From positions 90,427 through 154,426 of the forward strand of contig JAQXUQ010000010.1 of NCBI GenBank assembly GCA_029224465.1: a stretch of DNA of 64,000 bases, in the 5' to 3' direction. This stretch comes from Bacillota bacterium (lineage in GTDB: Bacteria; Bacillota; Clostridia; Lachnospirales; Lachnospiraceae). The notes below the pieces were generated by a model. The model did not search any database. It saw only the letters and a list, made by a program, of their open reading frames with translations, and was not told the DNA's origin. A program made the position numbers and the translations under genes. Of this stretch, positions 44,814-53,169 are shown piece after piece (the stretch's first letter is position 1; each line of letters begins with the position of its first letter).

Positions 44814-44840
44814 TTAGCACTCAATCAGCTTGAGTGCTAA
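44814..44840. promoter_or_regulatory. CIRCE element (HrcA operator)
   Basis: TTAGCACTC-N9-GAGTGCTAA, a perfect match to the CIRCE consensus. HrcA binds this inverted repeat to repress chaperone genes until heat shock. It overlaps the last six codons and the stop of the prolyl-isomerase gene (stop at 44821) and controls htpG by position. Confidence 0.95.
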
Positions 44841-45894
44841 CAAAATATTGATTATAGGTATCAAAAAAACTTTTTGTTTGTATCTTCGGATCCGGAGGAA
44901 TCGTGATCTTTTCAAAAGCCTGCTGATCCACCTCGCTGTCCAGATCTTTCGCAAACGCGTTGAACGCCTTGTCAAACGCTTCCTCCTGCCGCCTTTTCGC
45001 GATTTTCTTTTTGTTCGCGTCAGTCTGCGTCTGGTCATAAGCGCTGATGCCTTTGATAATCCGGTAGCCGTCCTTTGTCTCGACGACGTCTCCGATTTTG
45101 CCGGTCTCGGCAGCAAAAGCCGCATTCTCAAATGCCTCGTCGTATTCCCCGCGGCCGATCGTATAAGTCCCGCTGCCCTCTTCGTTGTAACGGCTGATGT
45201 ATGTATCAAACGTTACCCCGGTATTATTCTTCATACCGTCAAAGATTTCTTTATGGATGGCATCGGCTTTTTTCTTCGCTTCCTTCTTTTCCTTGTCCGT
45301 AAACTCCACGCGTTTTCCGTTTTCGTTGATCCTGTAAGTCCTGATTGTGATGCACTGGATCTGCACCGTCCTCGCCTCGTCGTCGCTGACTTCCGTGTCA
45401 ACGCTTCCTATGATCGAATCATAGACTTCTCCTGCGAGCGCGTAATCCTTGTACATCTGCGTGAGTTGTTTTTCGCTGACTTTCAGGAAGCTCTTTTCCT
45501 CCTCCCCGAGCGATTCGTAATAAGCGCGCGCTGCCTGCGCGGCCGCCGCGTTCTTTGTTTCATCAAGTGCTATCTTTTCCTTCACGGCCATCTGATCCAG
45601 CGCCTTGACGCGGGAGAGCTCGGAAAGCGCATTCTGCCGCAGCGCTTCCGCAAGCTCTTCATTTCCTTTTTTTGTCAAAACATCACTGCCATAAACCTCT
45701 TTATACTGATTTACGAGGTTTACAAGGTAGGTGCGCAGCTCATAGTCGTGCCCCTGCGCCGCCCCTACCGTAAAAACCGCCGTATCACCTGTTCCTTTCG
45801 TAAATACAACTTTCCGGCCGCACCCGGAAAGGGCGGGAACAAGAAGAAGCAGAGAAAGAATGAGTGCCGCCGCCTTTTTTTCAAAAGCCGTCAT
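44821..45894 (-). CDS. Parvulin-type peptidyl-prolyl isomerase lipoprotein (PrsA/SurA-like)
   Basis: A 357-residue secreted lipoprotein. The N-terminus has a lipoprotein signal peptide with the lipobox LSGC (Cys at about 25). A helical chaperone region is followed by a PpiC-type rotamase domain (about 185-300: ARTVQIQCITIRT, GTYTIGRGEYDEAFENAAF, VETKDGYRIIKG). It probably folds exported proteins at the membrane surface. The ATG overlaps the FAD-protein stop by 4 nt (ATGA), so it is coupled to that gene. Its last codons also form half of the CIRCE operator, and its stop lies inside it. Confidence 0.9.
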   Translation of the reverse strand: MTAFEKKAAALILSLLLLVPALSGCGRKVVFTKGTGDTAVFTVGAAQGHDYELRTYLVNLVNQYKEVYGSDVLTKKGNEELAEALRQNALSELSRVKALDQMAVKEKIALDETKNAAAAQAARAYYESLGEEEKSFLKVSEKQLTQMYKDYALAGEVYDSIIGSVDTEVSDDEARTVQIQCITIRTYRINENGKRVEFTDKEKKEAKKKADAIHKEIFDGMKNNTGVTFDTYISRYNEEGSGTYTIGRGEYDEAFENAAFAAETGKIGDVVETKDGYRIIKGISAYDQTQTDANKKKIAKRRQEEAFDKAFNAFAKDLDSEVDQQAFEKITIPPDPKIQTKSFFDTYNQYFVSTQAD

Positions 45895-47342
45895 CCGATG
45901 GCCTCTCCCGGATTCTTTGCCGGCTGATCCATAGACCGCAGAATCGAGCGCGCGACGGAAAGTCCGTTGGCGGAAGCCTGCTGCAGTCCTCTCGTGATCC
46001 CCGCGCCGTCACCGATCGCATAAAGCCCGCGGATGCTCGTTTCAAAATCTTTATTGACAACCAGCTTATTCGAATAGAACTTGACCTCAACACCGTACAT
46101 GAGAGTCTCATCCGATGCAATTCCGGGTGTTACCTTATCGAGCGCGAGGAGCATCTCTTCAATATCAACCATGATGCGGTGCGGAAGGACGAGAGAAAGA
46201 TCGCCCGGAACCGCATCCTTGAGCGTCGGAATCAGGTTGTTTCTGCACAGTCTCTCCTCGGTCGTTCTGCGGCCTCTCTTGAAATCGCCGAAGGTCTGCA
46301 CCATGATTCTGTTGCCGCAGAGCATGTTCGAAAGCTGCGCGATCTGCTTGCCGTACTCGATCGGTGTATGGAAGGGCTTGGTGAAATTCTTCGAAACAAG
46401 CAGCGCGAAGTTCGTGTTGTTTGTTTTGAATTCCTTGCCCTTGTAAGCATGGCCGTTTACAACCGCCAGATTGTTGTCATAATATTCAGTCGCCACCTCG
46501 CCGGAAGGATTTGTGCAGAACGTGCGGACTTTGTCGTCAAATGTAGGTGTATAGTAGACGAGCTTTGCCTCATACAGGTTCTCGTTCAGGAACTGCATGA
46601 CTTCATCACGCACCTCTACCCGCACGCCGATATCCACCGTTCCGGGCGTCGATTCGATACCGAGCTCTGTGCACTGGGAATCCAGCCACTCCGCGCCGTC
46701 GCGTCCGACCGCAACGACCACCTTCGGCGCCGTAAAGATCTCACTCTTATGAGAGCGCACGCCGACAGCCTTGCCGTCCTCAATCAGGATTTCATCCACC
46801 GGATCATCGAAAATCAGCGTAACGCCCGCGTCCTGCAGATGCTTCTGCATTTTGGAATAAATCTGATAGCCGACTTCGGTGCCCAGATGCCGGATCGGAC
46901 ATTCAATCAGTTTCAGATTGGCGTCGATCGCCTTCGCGCGGATCTGACGGATTTCCTTCTGCTTGTCCACGCCCCAGACGTCTGTCGGCGCGCCGAACTT
47001 CAAATAAATATTGTCCGATTCACGGATCAGTTTCGTTGCCTCGTCATATCCCAGAATATCCGGAAGCGTTCCTCCGACATCGGGCGAAAGGGAAAGCTTT
47101 CCATCGGAAAACGCGCCGGCGCCCGAAAATCCGGTCGTAATCGCGCAGGGCTTGCAGTGCATGCACTTGCCTGTCTGCCGCTTCGGACATTTTCTGCGCT
47201 CAATCGAATGGCCTTTTTCAATGATCAGAATCCGCAGCCGCGGATTTTTCTCTTTCAGTTCATACGCGGTGAAAATGCCGCCCGGCCCCGCGCCGATGAT
47301 AATAACATCAAAAGATTCTGTAACACTGGTGTAACTGCTCAT
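45891..47342 (-). CDS. NAD(P)/FAD-dependent oxidoreductase (COG2509-like)
   Basis: A 483-residue flavoprotein with the FAD-binding motif VIIIGAGPGGIFTAYEL and the Cys-rich segment KCPKRQTGKCMHCKPC followed by TTGFSGAGAFSDGKL, the pattern I know from the uncharacterised FAD-dependent dehydrogenase family COG2509. The C-terminus ends with the second FAD-binding segment GLYAIGDGAGITRGL. Substrate and electron acceptor are unknown. Its ribosome binding site AGGAGA overlaps the end of folA, and the isomerase gene follows with a 4-nt overlap. Confidence 0.85.
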   Translation of the reverse strand: MSSYTSVTESFDVIIIGAGPGGIFTAYELKEKNPRLRILIIEKGHSIERRKCPKRQTGKCMHCKPCAITTGFSGAGAFSDGKLSLSPDVGGTLPDILGYDEATKLIRESDNIYLKFGAPTDVWGVDKQKEIRQIRAKAIDANLKLIECPIRHLGTEVGYQIYSKMQKHLQDAGVTLIFDDPVDEILIEDGKAVGVRSHKSEIFTAPKVVVAVGRDGAEWLDSQCTELGIESTPGTVDIGVRVEVRDEVMQFLNENLYEAKLVYYTPTFDDKVRTFCTNPSGEVATEYYDNNLAVVNGHAYKGKEFKTNNTNFALLVSKNFTKPFHTPIEYGKQIAQLSNMLCGNRIMVQTFGDFKRGRRTTEERLCRNNLIPTLKDAVPGDLSLVLPHRIMVDIEEMLLALDKVTPGIASDETLMYGVEVKFYSNKLVVNKDFETSIRGLYAIGDGAGITRGLQQASANGLSVARSILRSMDQPAKNPGEAIG

Positions 47343-47345
47343 AAA

Positions 47346-47849
47346 TTATTCTCCTGCGGCGTTTTTGCGCTTATATCTTGCAAACGTATACGGGATGTCA
47401 AAGTATGTCATTTCATCGCTTTCCTGTGTTTTCTCCCAGTCCGGGTCCTGATCAAGATCCGGAAAATACGCGTCCGCCTCATATTCGTAATCTATCATGG
47501 TCACTTCCGCGCTGTCACAGTATGGCAGAAGCTCCCTGTAAACCGTCGCCCCGCCGATCACGTAAACATCGTCCGTATTATAGTTCTTCAGTTCTTCAAG
47601 CAGCTCTTCCACGCTGTGGACTACCTGCGCGCCCCGCACATGCAGGGACCTGTTCCTGGACAGAATTATATTTGTTCTGCGGTCCAGCGGCTGCTTGAGC
47701 GGAAATGTCTCCAGCGTTTTTCTGCCATAGACAACCACTTTGTCCATTGTCTCTTTCCGGAACATCTTATGGTCATTCGGTATGCTGACCAGAAGATCCC
47801 CCTTATTTCCAATCGCCCAGTTGCGGTCAACTGCAACAATCGCTTTCAT
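47346..47849 (-). CDS. folA: Dihydrofolate reductase
   Basis: Reduces dihydrofolate to tetrahydrofolate with NADPH, regenerating the cofactor consumed by ThyA. The 167-residue length is typical. Features include IVAVDRNWAIGNKGDLL with the substrate-site residues, the NADPH loop VVYGRKTLETFP, and the conserved DVYVIGGATVYRELLPYC. ATG 47849 has AAAGGAAG upstream. It follows thyA by 16 nt, the usual thyA-folA pair, and is coupled to the FAD protein downstream. Confidence 0.96.
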   Translation of the reverse strand: MKAIVAVDRNWAIGNKGDLLVSIPNDHKMFRKETMDKVVVYGRKTLETFPLKQPLDRRTNIILSRNRSLHVRGAQVVHSVEELLEELKNYNTDDVYVIGGATVYRELLPYCDSAEVTMIDYEYEADAYFPDLDQDPDWEKTQESDEMTYFDIPYTFARYKRKNAAGE

Positions 47850-47865
47850 TCCTGTCCACTTCCTT

Positions 47866-48915
47866 TCAGATCGCGATCGGGATGTTCGTAATCTGGCCGC
47901 CGGCAACTTCATATCCTTCGAGCTTCACGTCATCCCTTGTAAATTTATAAAAATCATGAATATCCGGATTGATCCGGACTTTCGGCGCGGGTTTCGGCGT
48001 CCTTCCGATCAGCTCCCGCACGGCATCCGTATGGCGGTCATAAATATGCGCGTCCGCAACCACATGCACAAACTCGCCGGCCTCCATATCGCAAGACTGC
48101 GCCATTAAAGCAAGAAGGCACGCGTACTGCCATTCGTTCCAGGCAAAGGCCGCGAGAATATCCTGCGAACGCTGGTTCAGAATCCCGTTCAGTGTCAGCC
48201 TGTCATGCCCTTCTTGCTGCGTCACATTAAAGGTCATGCTGTAGGCGCACGGGTACAGATGCATGGCATGCAGATCCGCGAACGTATAGATGCTCGTCAT
48301 GATACGTCTGGAAAACGGGTTGTTTTTCAGATCATAGATTACCCGGTCTACCTGGTCCATGTACCACCAGCCGTCCTCCGCGCGCACTGCGTGCGCTCCG
48401 GTGAACGCTCCGGCGCGCTGCGCCGCATCCCCGGTATCCGGGCTTTCCGCCGCATAGAGCACCGCCCCCGCTGCAGCCAGCTCCGGCGTCAGAACATCTC
48501 CCGTAAATGCGGTTTCGGGAATTGCAAAGTCTCCGAACGCGTGCCGGAGACCTTCTTCGCTGATGTCATGGTAGCGGTGCTTGACCGCCATCTGATAGCC
48601 GTATGCCTTGCCGATGGAACCGGTTTCATCCGCCCATTCATCCCATACGCCCGAATGCAGATCATGGATGTTGTTTGACTTGCTCTGCCAGATCCATAAG
48701 AGCTCGTCAAGTGCGCTTTTAACCGGCGTTTTCCGGAGTGTCAGGACAGGAAATTCTTCCTGCAGATTGTAACGCGTAACTACACCGAATTTTTTAATGG
48801 TGTAGGCAGGGGTGCCGTCCGGCCAGTGCGGGCGCACCTTCTGTCCCTGTGTCGTTGTCCCGTTCTCGAGTATGTCCGTACACATACGGATAAAATTATC
48901 ATCAATCTTTGCCAA
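47866..48915 (-). CDS. thyA: Thymidylate synthase
   Basis: Methylates dUMP to dTMP using methylene-tetrahydrofolate. The 349-residue protein is longer than E. coli ThyA (264): an insert of about 60 residues follows AVKHRYHDISEEG and ends near EDGWWYMDQVDRV. The catalytic Cys lies in LYPCAYSMTFNV, where Ala takes the place of the His that follows Cys in E. coli, and the QRSxD motif is present (NQRSQDILAAFAWN). VADAHIYDRHTD matches the C-terminal dUMP site. It is preceded by hflC after 49 nt. Confidence 0.95.
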   Translation of the reverse strand: MAKIDDNFIRMCTDILENGTTTQGQKVRPHWPDGTPAYTIKKFGVVTRYNLQEEFPVLTLRKTPVKSALDELLWIWQSKSNNIHDLHSGVWDEWADETGSIGKAYGYQMAVKHRYHDISEEGLRHAFGDFAIPETAFTGDVLTPELAAAGAVLYAAESPDTGDAAQRAGAFTGAHAVRAEDGWWYMDQVDRVIYDLKNNPFSRRIMTSIYTFADLHAMHLYPCAYSMTFNVTQQEGHDRLTLNGILNQRSQDILAAFAWNEWQYACLLALMAQSCDMEAGEFVHVVADAHIYDRHTDAVRELIGRTPKPAPKVRINPDIHDFYKFTRDDVKLEGYEVAGGQITNIPIAI

Positions 48916-48964
48916 ATTTAATTTTCTCCTGCTTCAAATTGTCTCTTCCCCTGCAGCAGCTTCT

Positions 48965-49855
48965 TCAGTTTCCGTCCTGCAGCGCCGCTCCGTACAGAAT
49001 TTTCGCGATTTCCGAATCCTTGTCAAGAAGAATGGTCTTGCTGCCGCCCTTCATCGCTTCCCGCAGCGCGTCCAGACTTCTTGTATAATTATAGAACTGC
49101 GCCTTATCCTCTGTATCATATGCCTGCGAGAGAATCTTCATGTATTCGGCTTCTCCGGCGGCCTCGGTCACGGCGGCCTCCTTCTGTGCCTGCGCCTTCA
49201 TGACCGTGACCTTCCGGTCTGTTTCGTTGCGGATCTTCTGTGCCTTTGCGTCGCCTTCCGCTTTATAGGATGCCGCGATATTCTGCCGCTCGGAAATCAT
49301 GCGTTCATACACAGCTTCTTTATTATCGTCCGGCAGGTCAAGCGCCTTGATCTCCGCCTGCAGAATCTCAATTCCGTATCCGCCCATATCGGTGTTCGCG
49401 CCGCTTGTGATCATACTGGTCAGCTTCTGCCCGCGCGCCTCGATCACTTCATCCTGCGTCATGGAGGAGATCACGCCTTTTGCGGCATTATATACCGCAG
49501 CCTCAATTCTTTCATTTGCGCGCGCGTCAATCGCGTTCAGCGTCTGAATGTATTTTACAGGATCTGTCACTTTCCACAAGACATACGTATCCGCGATCAT
49601 GGATTTTTTGTCCTTCGTTATGACATCCGATGCGGGAATGTCATACAGGATCGTTGCGGCGCTCACCCGCTGCACGCTCTGTATGAAAGGAAGCTTCATC
49701 TTCAGTCCCGGCGTTTTCTCGACACGTACAATCCTGCCGAACTGCCGGACCGCTGCATACTGCTTCTGGTTCACTGTATACAGAGAACCGGACAGCAATA
49801 GAACAGCCGCAAAAACGCCAAGGACGAGTGCTGTTCTGAATATCCGTTTTTTCAT
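48965..49855 (-). CDS. hflC: HflC-like SPFH protein
   Basis: A 296-residue membrane-anchored SPFH/prohibitin-domain protein. One N-terminal membrane helix (about 7-27) is followed by the SPFH domain (QKQYAAVRQFGRIVRVEKTPG), and an Ala/Glu-rich coiled coil (EGDAKAQKIRNETDRKVTV). With HflK it forms large cage assemblies around FtsH in the family. ftsH is not in this window. It follows hflK by 21 nt and precedes thyA. The topology places the SPFH domain outside the cytoplasm. Confidence 0.92.
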   Translation of the reverse strand: MKKRIFRTALVLGVFAAVLLLSGSLYTVNQKQYAAVRQFGRIVRVEKTPGLKMKLPFIQSVQRVSAATILYDIPASDVITKDKKSMIADTYVLWKVTDPVKYIQTLNAIDARANERIEAAVYNAAKGVISSMTQDEVIEARGQKLTSMITSGANTDMGGYGIEILQAEIKALDLPDDNKEAVYERMISERQNIAASYKAEGDAKAQKIRNETDRKVTVMKAQAQKEAAVTEAAGEAEYMKILSQAYDTEDKAQFYNYTRSLDALREAMKGGSKTILLDKDSEIAKILYGAALQDGN

Positions 49856-49876
49856 AGCATTCCGCCTCCCTGCGGC

Positions 49877-50950
49877 TCAGCTGCCTGAACCGTTTTGCGT
49901 ACTTCCGGTCTTCCCGCTTCCGGATTCATCCGCGGAAACGGCCTCTCCCGCAAATTGTTCAATCGGAAACATCTCCTGTGTCTTTCCGTCCGTGATGATC
50001 ACTTTCTGTCCCGGAAGCACATCTTCCATGACCTCATAAAACATCCGCTGCCTGGTGATCAGCGGATACCTGCGGTACTGGGCATACATTTCCTCAAAAC
50101 GCCTCGCCTGCCCCTCGGCCTCGGCAATTCTGGCCTCTTTGTCCGCGTCAGCCTGCTGCAGGATCCTGTCCGCTTCCGCTTCCGCGGAGGGAATCTGTTC
50201 ACTCTGATATTTCTTCGCGTTATTGATGGCTGTGTCCGCGCCCTGTTTGGCCGTTTCAACAGCCTTGAAGGCCTGCACGATTTCCGGTGTCGGCGGCTCG
50301 GCGTCCTGAATCTGGATGTTGACCGCCTGCAGACCGATATCTTGTTTCTGCAGCGCCGCGGTCAGCTCTTCCTTGACCCTTGCCTGTATCTGACTTTTGC
50401 CCGTCGTAATGACGTCATCCACCGGAAAGTCACTGACTGTAGAGCGGATACATGCAAGCGTTATGTTTTTCATGATCTGCTCCGGCTGCGGCGTATTGTA
50501 AAGATAGGCGACGGGATCACTGACTTTGTATTCCAGATAGAAGTCGATATCAACGAAGTTGAAATCCGACGTGATCATCACGCCTTCATCTTCGACCGTG
50601 ATGTTCTGGCCGCCGTCATCCATCTGATAACCGATTCCGATGCCATGCGTCGTCATATCCACAAAATGTACCTTCTGCAGATACGGAAGCTTGAAATACA
50701 GTCCCGCGGTATCGGTCCGCACAACCTGTCCGAACATAGTCAGGACTGCCTGCTGCTGTTCGCTGACATTGTAAAAACACTCCCGTGCCGTCTGCACAAG
50801 AAACAGAACGGCGGCGGCAATAAGAACAATCCGAAGTGTCTTTCTGCCGTCCGGCAGCTTCGGCTCCCCTTTCTCTGTGGTGTCTGCAAAAGATGACGAC
50901 TTGTTTCTGCTTCCCGCGCCTGTATTTCTCCGGAATCCGAATGACTGCAT
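49877..50950 (-). CDS. hflK: HflK-like SPFH protein
   Basis: A 357-residue SPFH protein. A basic and Ser/Gly-rich N-terminus precedes one membrane helix (about 37-55: LRIVLIAAAVLFLVQTA), the SPFH domain (YNVSEQQQAVLTMFGQVV), and a coiled coil rich in Ala, Gln and Glu (about 235-290), with a short Gly/Ser tail. It is the partner of HflC in FtsH control in the family. It starts 25 nt after the beta-CASP hydrolase stop and is followed by hflC, so the three probably share a transcript. Confidence 0.92.
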   Translation of the reverse strand: MQSFGFRRNTGAGSRNKSSSFADTTEKGEPKLPDGRKTLRIVLIAAAVLFLVQTARECFYNVSEQQQAVLTMFGQVVRTDTAGLYFKLPYLQKVHFVDMTTHGIGIGYQMDDGGQNITVEDEGVMITSDFNFVDIDFYLEYKVSDPVAYLYNTPQPEQIMKNITLACIRSTVSDFPVDDVITTGKSQIQARVKEELTAALQKQDIGLQAVNIQIQDAEPPTPEIVQAFKAVETAKQGADTAINNAKKYQSEQIPSAEAEADRILQQADADKEARIAEAEGQARRFEEMYAQYRRYPLITRQRMFYEVMEDVLPGQKVIITDGKTQEMFPIEQFAGEAVSADESGSGKTGSTQNGSGS

Positions 50951-50975
50951 GGGTCCTCCTGTCTCTTTGCCGGAT

Positions 50976-52589
50976 TTATTTCACCGGTATCCTGTACTTT
51001 CTGCAGAGATCGTTAATTTCTTTGGTAAACTGATCCAGTTCTTTGTTCGGCAGCCCCTTGCCGGCCTCGATCACTTCATCCAGCCGCTTTTTGGCGATGG
51101 TCAGCTTTGTAAATGAGCTGGAGGCCATCCGTACGTTTCCTTCTCCGTGCGGAACAGGAACCGGCTTGGCAATGCGGATGAATTCTCCCCGGAGAAGGTC
51201 ATATTTTGTCCCGGAATACGGCGCCATCGCGTTGAATCCGCGTTCCTCCAGGCCTTCCGCAAAAGACGCGGCCACCGCATCATCGCCATGAACGACAAAG
51301 ACCTGTTTGGTTTTTTCGTGAAAAGCATTGATCCAGTCAAGCAGTCCGTCTCTGTCTGCGTGCCCCGAAAGGCCGTCCATTACATAAATCTGCGCCCGCA
51401 CCGGAAATGTCTCTCCGAAAATCTTTACATCCGCGGCGCCATCCGTTATGCGTCTTCCGAGACTCCCCTCTGCCTGATAGCCGACAAAAAGGATCGTCGA
51501 ATCCGGTCTTGAAATATTATATTTCAGATGATGTTTGATTCTGCCCGCGTCGCACATGCCGGACGCGCTGATGATGACCTTCGGCTCGTCATCGTTATTA
51601 ATCGCGATGGACTCCTCCTGCGTAATCGTCAGATGCAGATTCGGGAAGGTAATCGGGTTGACGCCGGCATTGACCATCTTCATGGCTTCCTCGTCAAAAC
51701 AGCTCCCTCTGCACTCCTCAAACACGCTGGTCGCTTCGACGGCCATCGGGCTGTCGACGTAAACCGGGAAATCCGGCAGCTCCGGAATCATGTCGTTCAT
51801 CTTGATCTGCCGGATAAAATACAGCATGACCTGTGTACGCCCGACCGCAAAAGCGGGTATCACAAGATTTCCGCCTCTTGTAAGTGTCATCCGGATTGCT
51901 TCCGCAAGTTCCTGCACATGATCTCCCTTTGCCTTCTCGTGAAGCCGGTCGCCGTAGGTCGATTCCATGACGACATAATCCGCTTCACCGGTCATCTGCG
52001 GATCTTTCAGCAGCGGCTGGTTTTTGTTCCCGATATCCCCCGAAAAAACAATTTTCCTCTCCTGCCCGTCCTCGGTCAGCCACAGCTCAATGCTCGCCGA
52101 GCCCAGAAGATGGCCTATGTCCGTAAAGCGGAAACGGATGCCGTCACAGAGCGGAACGATCTCGTCATACGGATATGACTTGAAAAGCCGGATCGCGTTC
52201 ATGGCGTCTTCCATCGAATACACGGGTGTTACTTTGGTAAAGTCTCCGCGCTTTGCCGCCTTTCTCTGCGCATATTCCGCCTCCTGCGACTGAATATGCG
52301 CGCTGTCGCGCAGCATGATGTCACACAGGTCTTTTGTGGCTTCCGTCGATATAATCGGCCCTCTGTAACCGTCGTGAAAGAGTTTCGGCAGCATGCCCGT
52401 ATGATCAATGTGTGCATGCGTGATCAGCACATAGTCGATATTGGAAGGATTGACCGGCAGCGGCTGGTTCACGAAATCATCATGTCCCTGTTCCATTCCG
52501 CAGTCGATCAGAATGTTTTTGCCTGCCGCGCGCAGAAAATGGCAGCTTCCCGTCACTTCGTGATCCGCGCCGATGAATGTAAGTTCCAT
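50976..52589 (-). CDS. Beta-CASP metallo-beta-lactamase RNase/hydrolase
   Basis: A 537-residue soluble protein. The N-terminal metallo-beta-lactamase domain has THAHIDHTGMLPKL with the HxHxDH zinc motif; the beta-CASP insertion follows (about 190-400); the C-terminal motif LSGHADRDGLLDWI completes the active site. The family includes CPSF73-like RNases and RNase J relatives; the KH and C-terminal domains of RNase J are absent. Substrate unknown; an endo- or exoribonuclease is most likely. ATG 52589 has GGGAGG upstream. It heads the hflK-hflC-thyA-folA run. Confidence 0.9.
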   Translation of the reverse strand: MELTFIGADHEVTGSCHFLRAAGKNILIDCGMEQGHDDFVNQPLPVNPSNIDYVLITHAHIDHTGMLPKLFHDGYRGPIISTEATKDLCDIMLRDSAHIQSQEAEYAQRKAAKRGDFTKVTPVYSMEDAMNAIRLFKSYPYDEIVPLCDGIRFRFTDIGHLLGSASIELWLTEDGQERKIVFSGDIGNKNQPLLKDPQMTGEADYVVMESTYGDRLHEKAKGDHVQELAEAIRMTLTRGGNLVIPAFAVGRTQVMLYFIRQIKMNDMIPELPDFPVYVDSPMAVEATSVFEECRGSCFDEEAMKMVNAGVNPITFPNLHLTITQEESIAINNDDEPKVIISASGMCDAGRIKHHLKYNISRPDSTILFVGYQAEGSLGRRITDGAADVKIFGETFPVRAQIYVMDGLSGHADRDGLLDWINAFHEKTKQVFVVHGDDAVAASFAEGLEERGFNAMAPYSGTKYDLLRGEFIRIAKPVPVPHGEGNVRMASSSFTKLTIAKKRLDEVIEAGKGLPNKELDQFTKEINDLCRKYRIPVK

Positions 52590-52658
52590 ATAGCCTCCCT
52601 TTGCGGCCGCCGTCCCGCTGTGCCGGCTCCCCCGCCTGCACCCCCGGCTGCTTCTTCC

Positions 52659-52696
52659 GCCGCATGTCTTACAGGAACTATTGTAAAGCATGCGGC
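52659..52696. promoter_or_regulatory. Long inverted repeat over the promoter of the beta-CASP gene
   Basis: GCCGCATG (52659-52666) and CATGCGGC (52689-52696) are perfect inverted arms, and the inside (CTTACA ... TGTAAAG) is also nearly palindromic. A -10 TACAAT on the minus strand (about 52677-52682) lies inside. It looks like an operator; the cognate protein is unknown. Confidence 0.5.
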
Positions 52697-52738
52697 GTGA
52701 TTTTTGTAGCGGATTACCGCAAGCTCCCGGCAACGGCG

Positions 52739-52767
52739 TTGAAAGCGCACCGGGAATGTCGTATACT
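52739..52767 (+). promoter_or_regulatory. Promoter of the hicB-like gene
   Basis: TTGAAA (52739-52744), 17 nt, TATACT (52762-52767). One of the best promoters in the window; leader about 30 nt. Confidence 0.7.
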
Positions 52768-52801
52768 TTCACAGAAGAATTGATATAAGGAGGCAGGAGC
52801 C

Positions 52802-53089
52802 ATGACAATCACATATCCCGCTGTCTTCCGTCAGAAAGAAGACGGCTCTTATGACGGATATTTTCCGGATCTTTCCGGCTGCAGATTTGAGGGACAGACA
52901 CTGGATGATGCCAGAAATGACGCGATCGAAGCCGAACACAGCTGGATCGAACTCGAAATTGACGAGATGGAGGACGGCGCTTTTCCCGATCTTCCGTTCG
53001 TAAGCCATCATGAGGACATCGCGACCGGCGACCATGAATTTGTGCAGGACATTTCCGTCATCATTCATCTGGGCGTCGGTTATTACTGA
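52802..53089 (+). CDS. HicB-type antitoxin-like protein without HicA
   Basis: A 95-residue protein with the HicB RNase-H-like half: TYPAVFRQKEDGSYDGYFPDLSG then the GQTLDDARNDAIEAEHSWIE segment. The C-terminal DNA-binding domain seen in longer HicB proteins is missing. HicB neutralises the mRNA-cutting toxin HicA, but no hicA-like small basic frame flanks it here: an intrinsic terminator follows 20 nt after the stop, and the neighbours are opposed. It may be a solitary HicB-fold protein. AAGGAGG sits upstream of the ATG. Confidence 0.88.
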   Translation: MTITYPAVFRQKEDGSYDGYFPDLSGCRFEGQTLDDARNDAIEAEHSWIELEIDEMEDGAFPDLPFVSHHEDIATGDHEFVQDISVIIHLGVGYY

Positions 53090-53109
53090 GAATCCGGGCT
53101 TTAGTAAAG

Positions 53110-53155
53110 GCTTTCCGCAGGCTGCCGTCACGGCGTTTCGCGGAAAGCTTTTATT
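53110..53155 (+). terminator. Terminator of the hicB-like gene
   Basis: GCTTTCCGC (53110-53118) pairs with GCGGAAAGC (53140-53148), followed by TTTTATT. It makes the hicB transcript monocistronic. Confidence 0.75.
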
Positions 53156-53169
53156 AATGCCGGCTGTTT

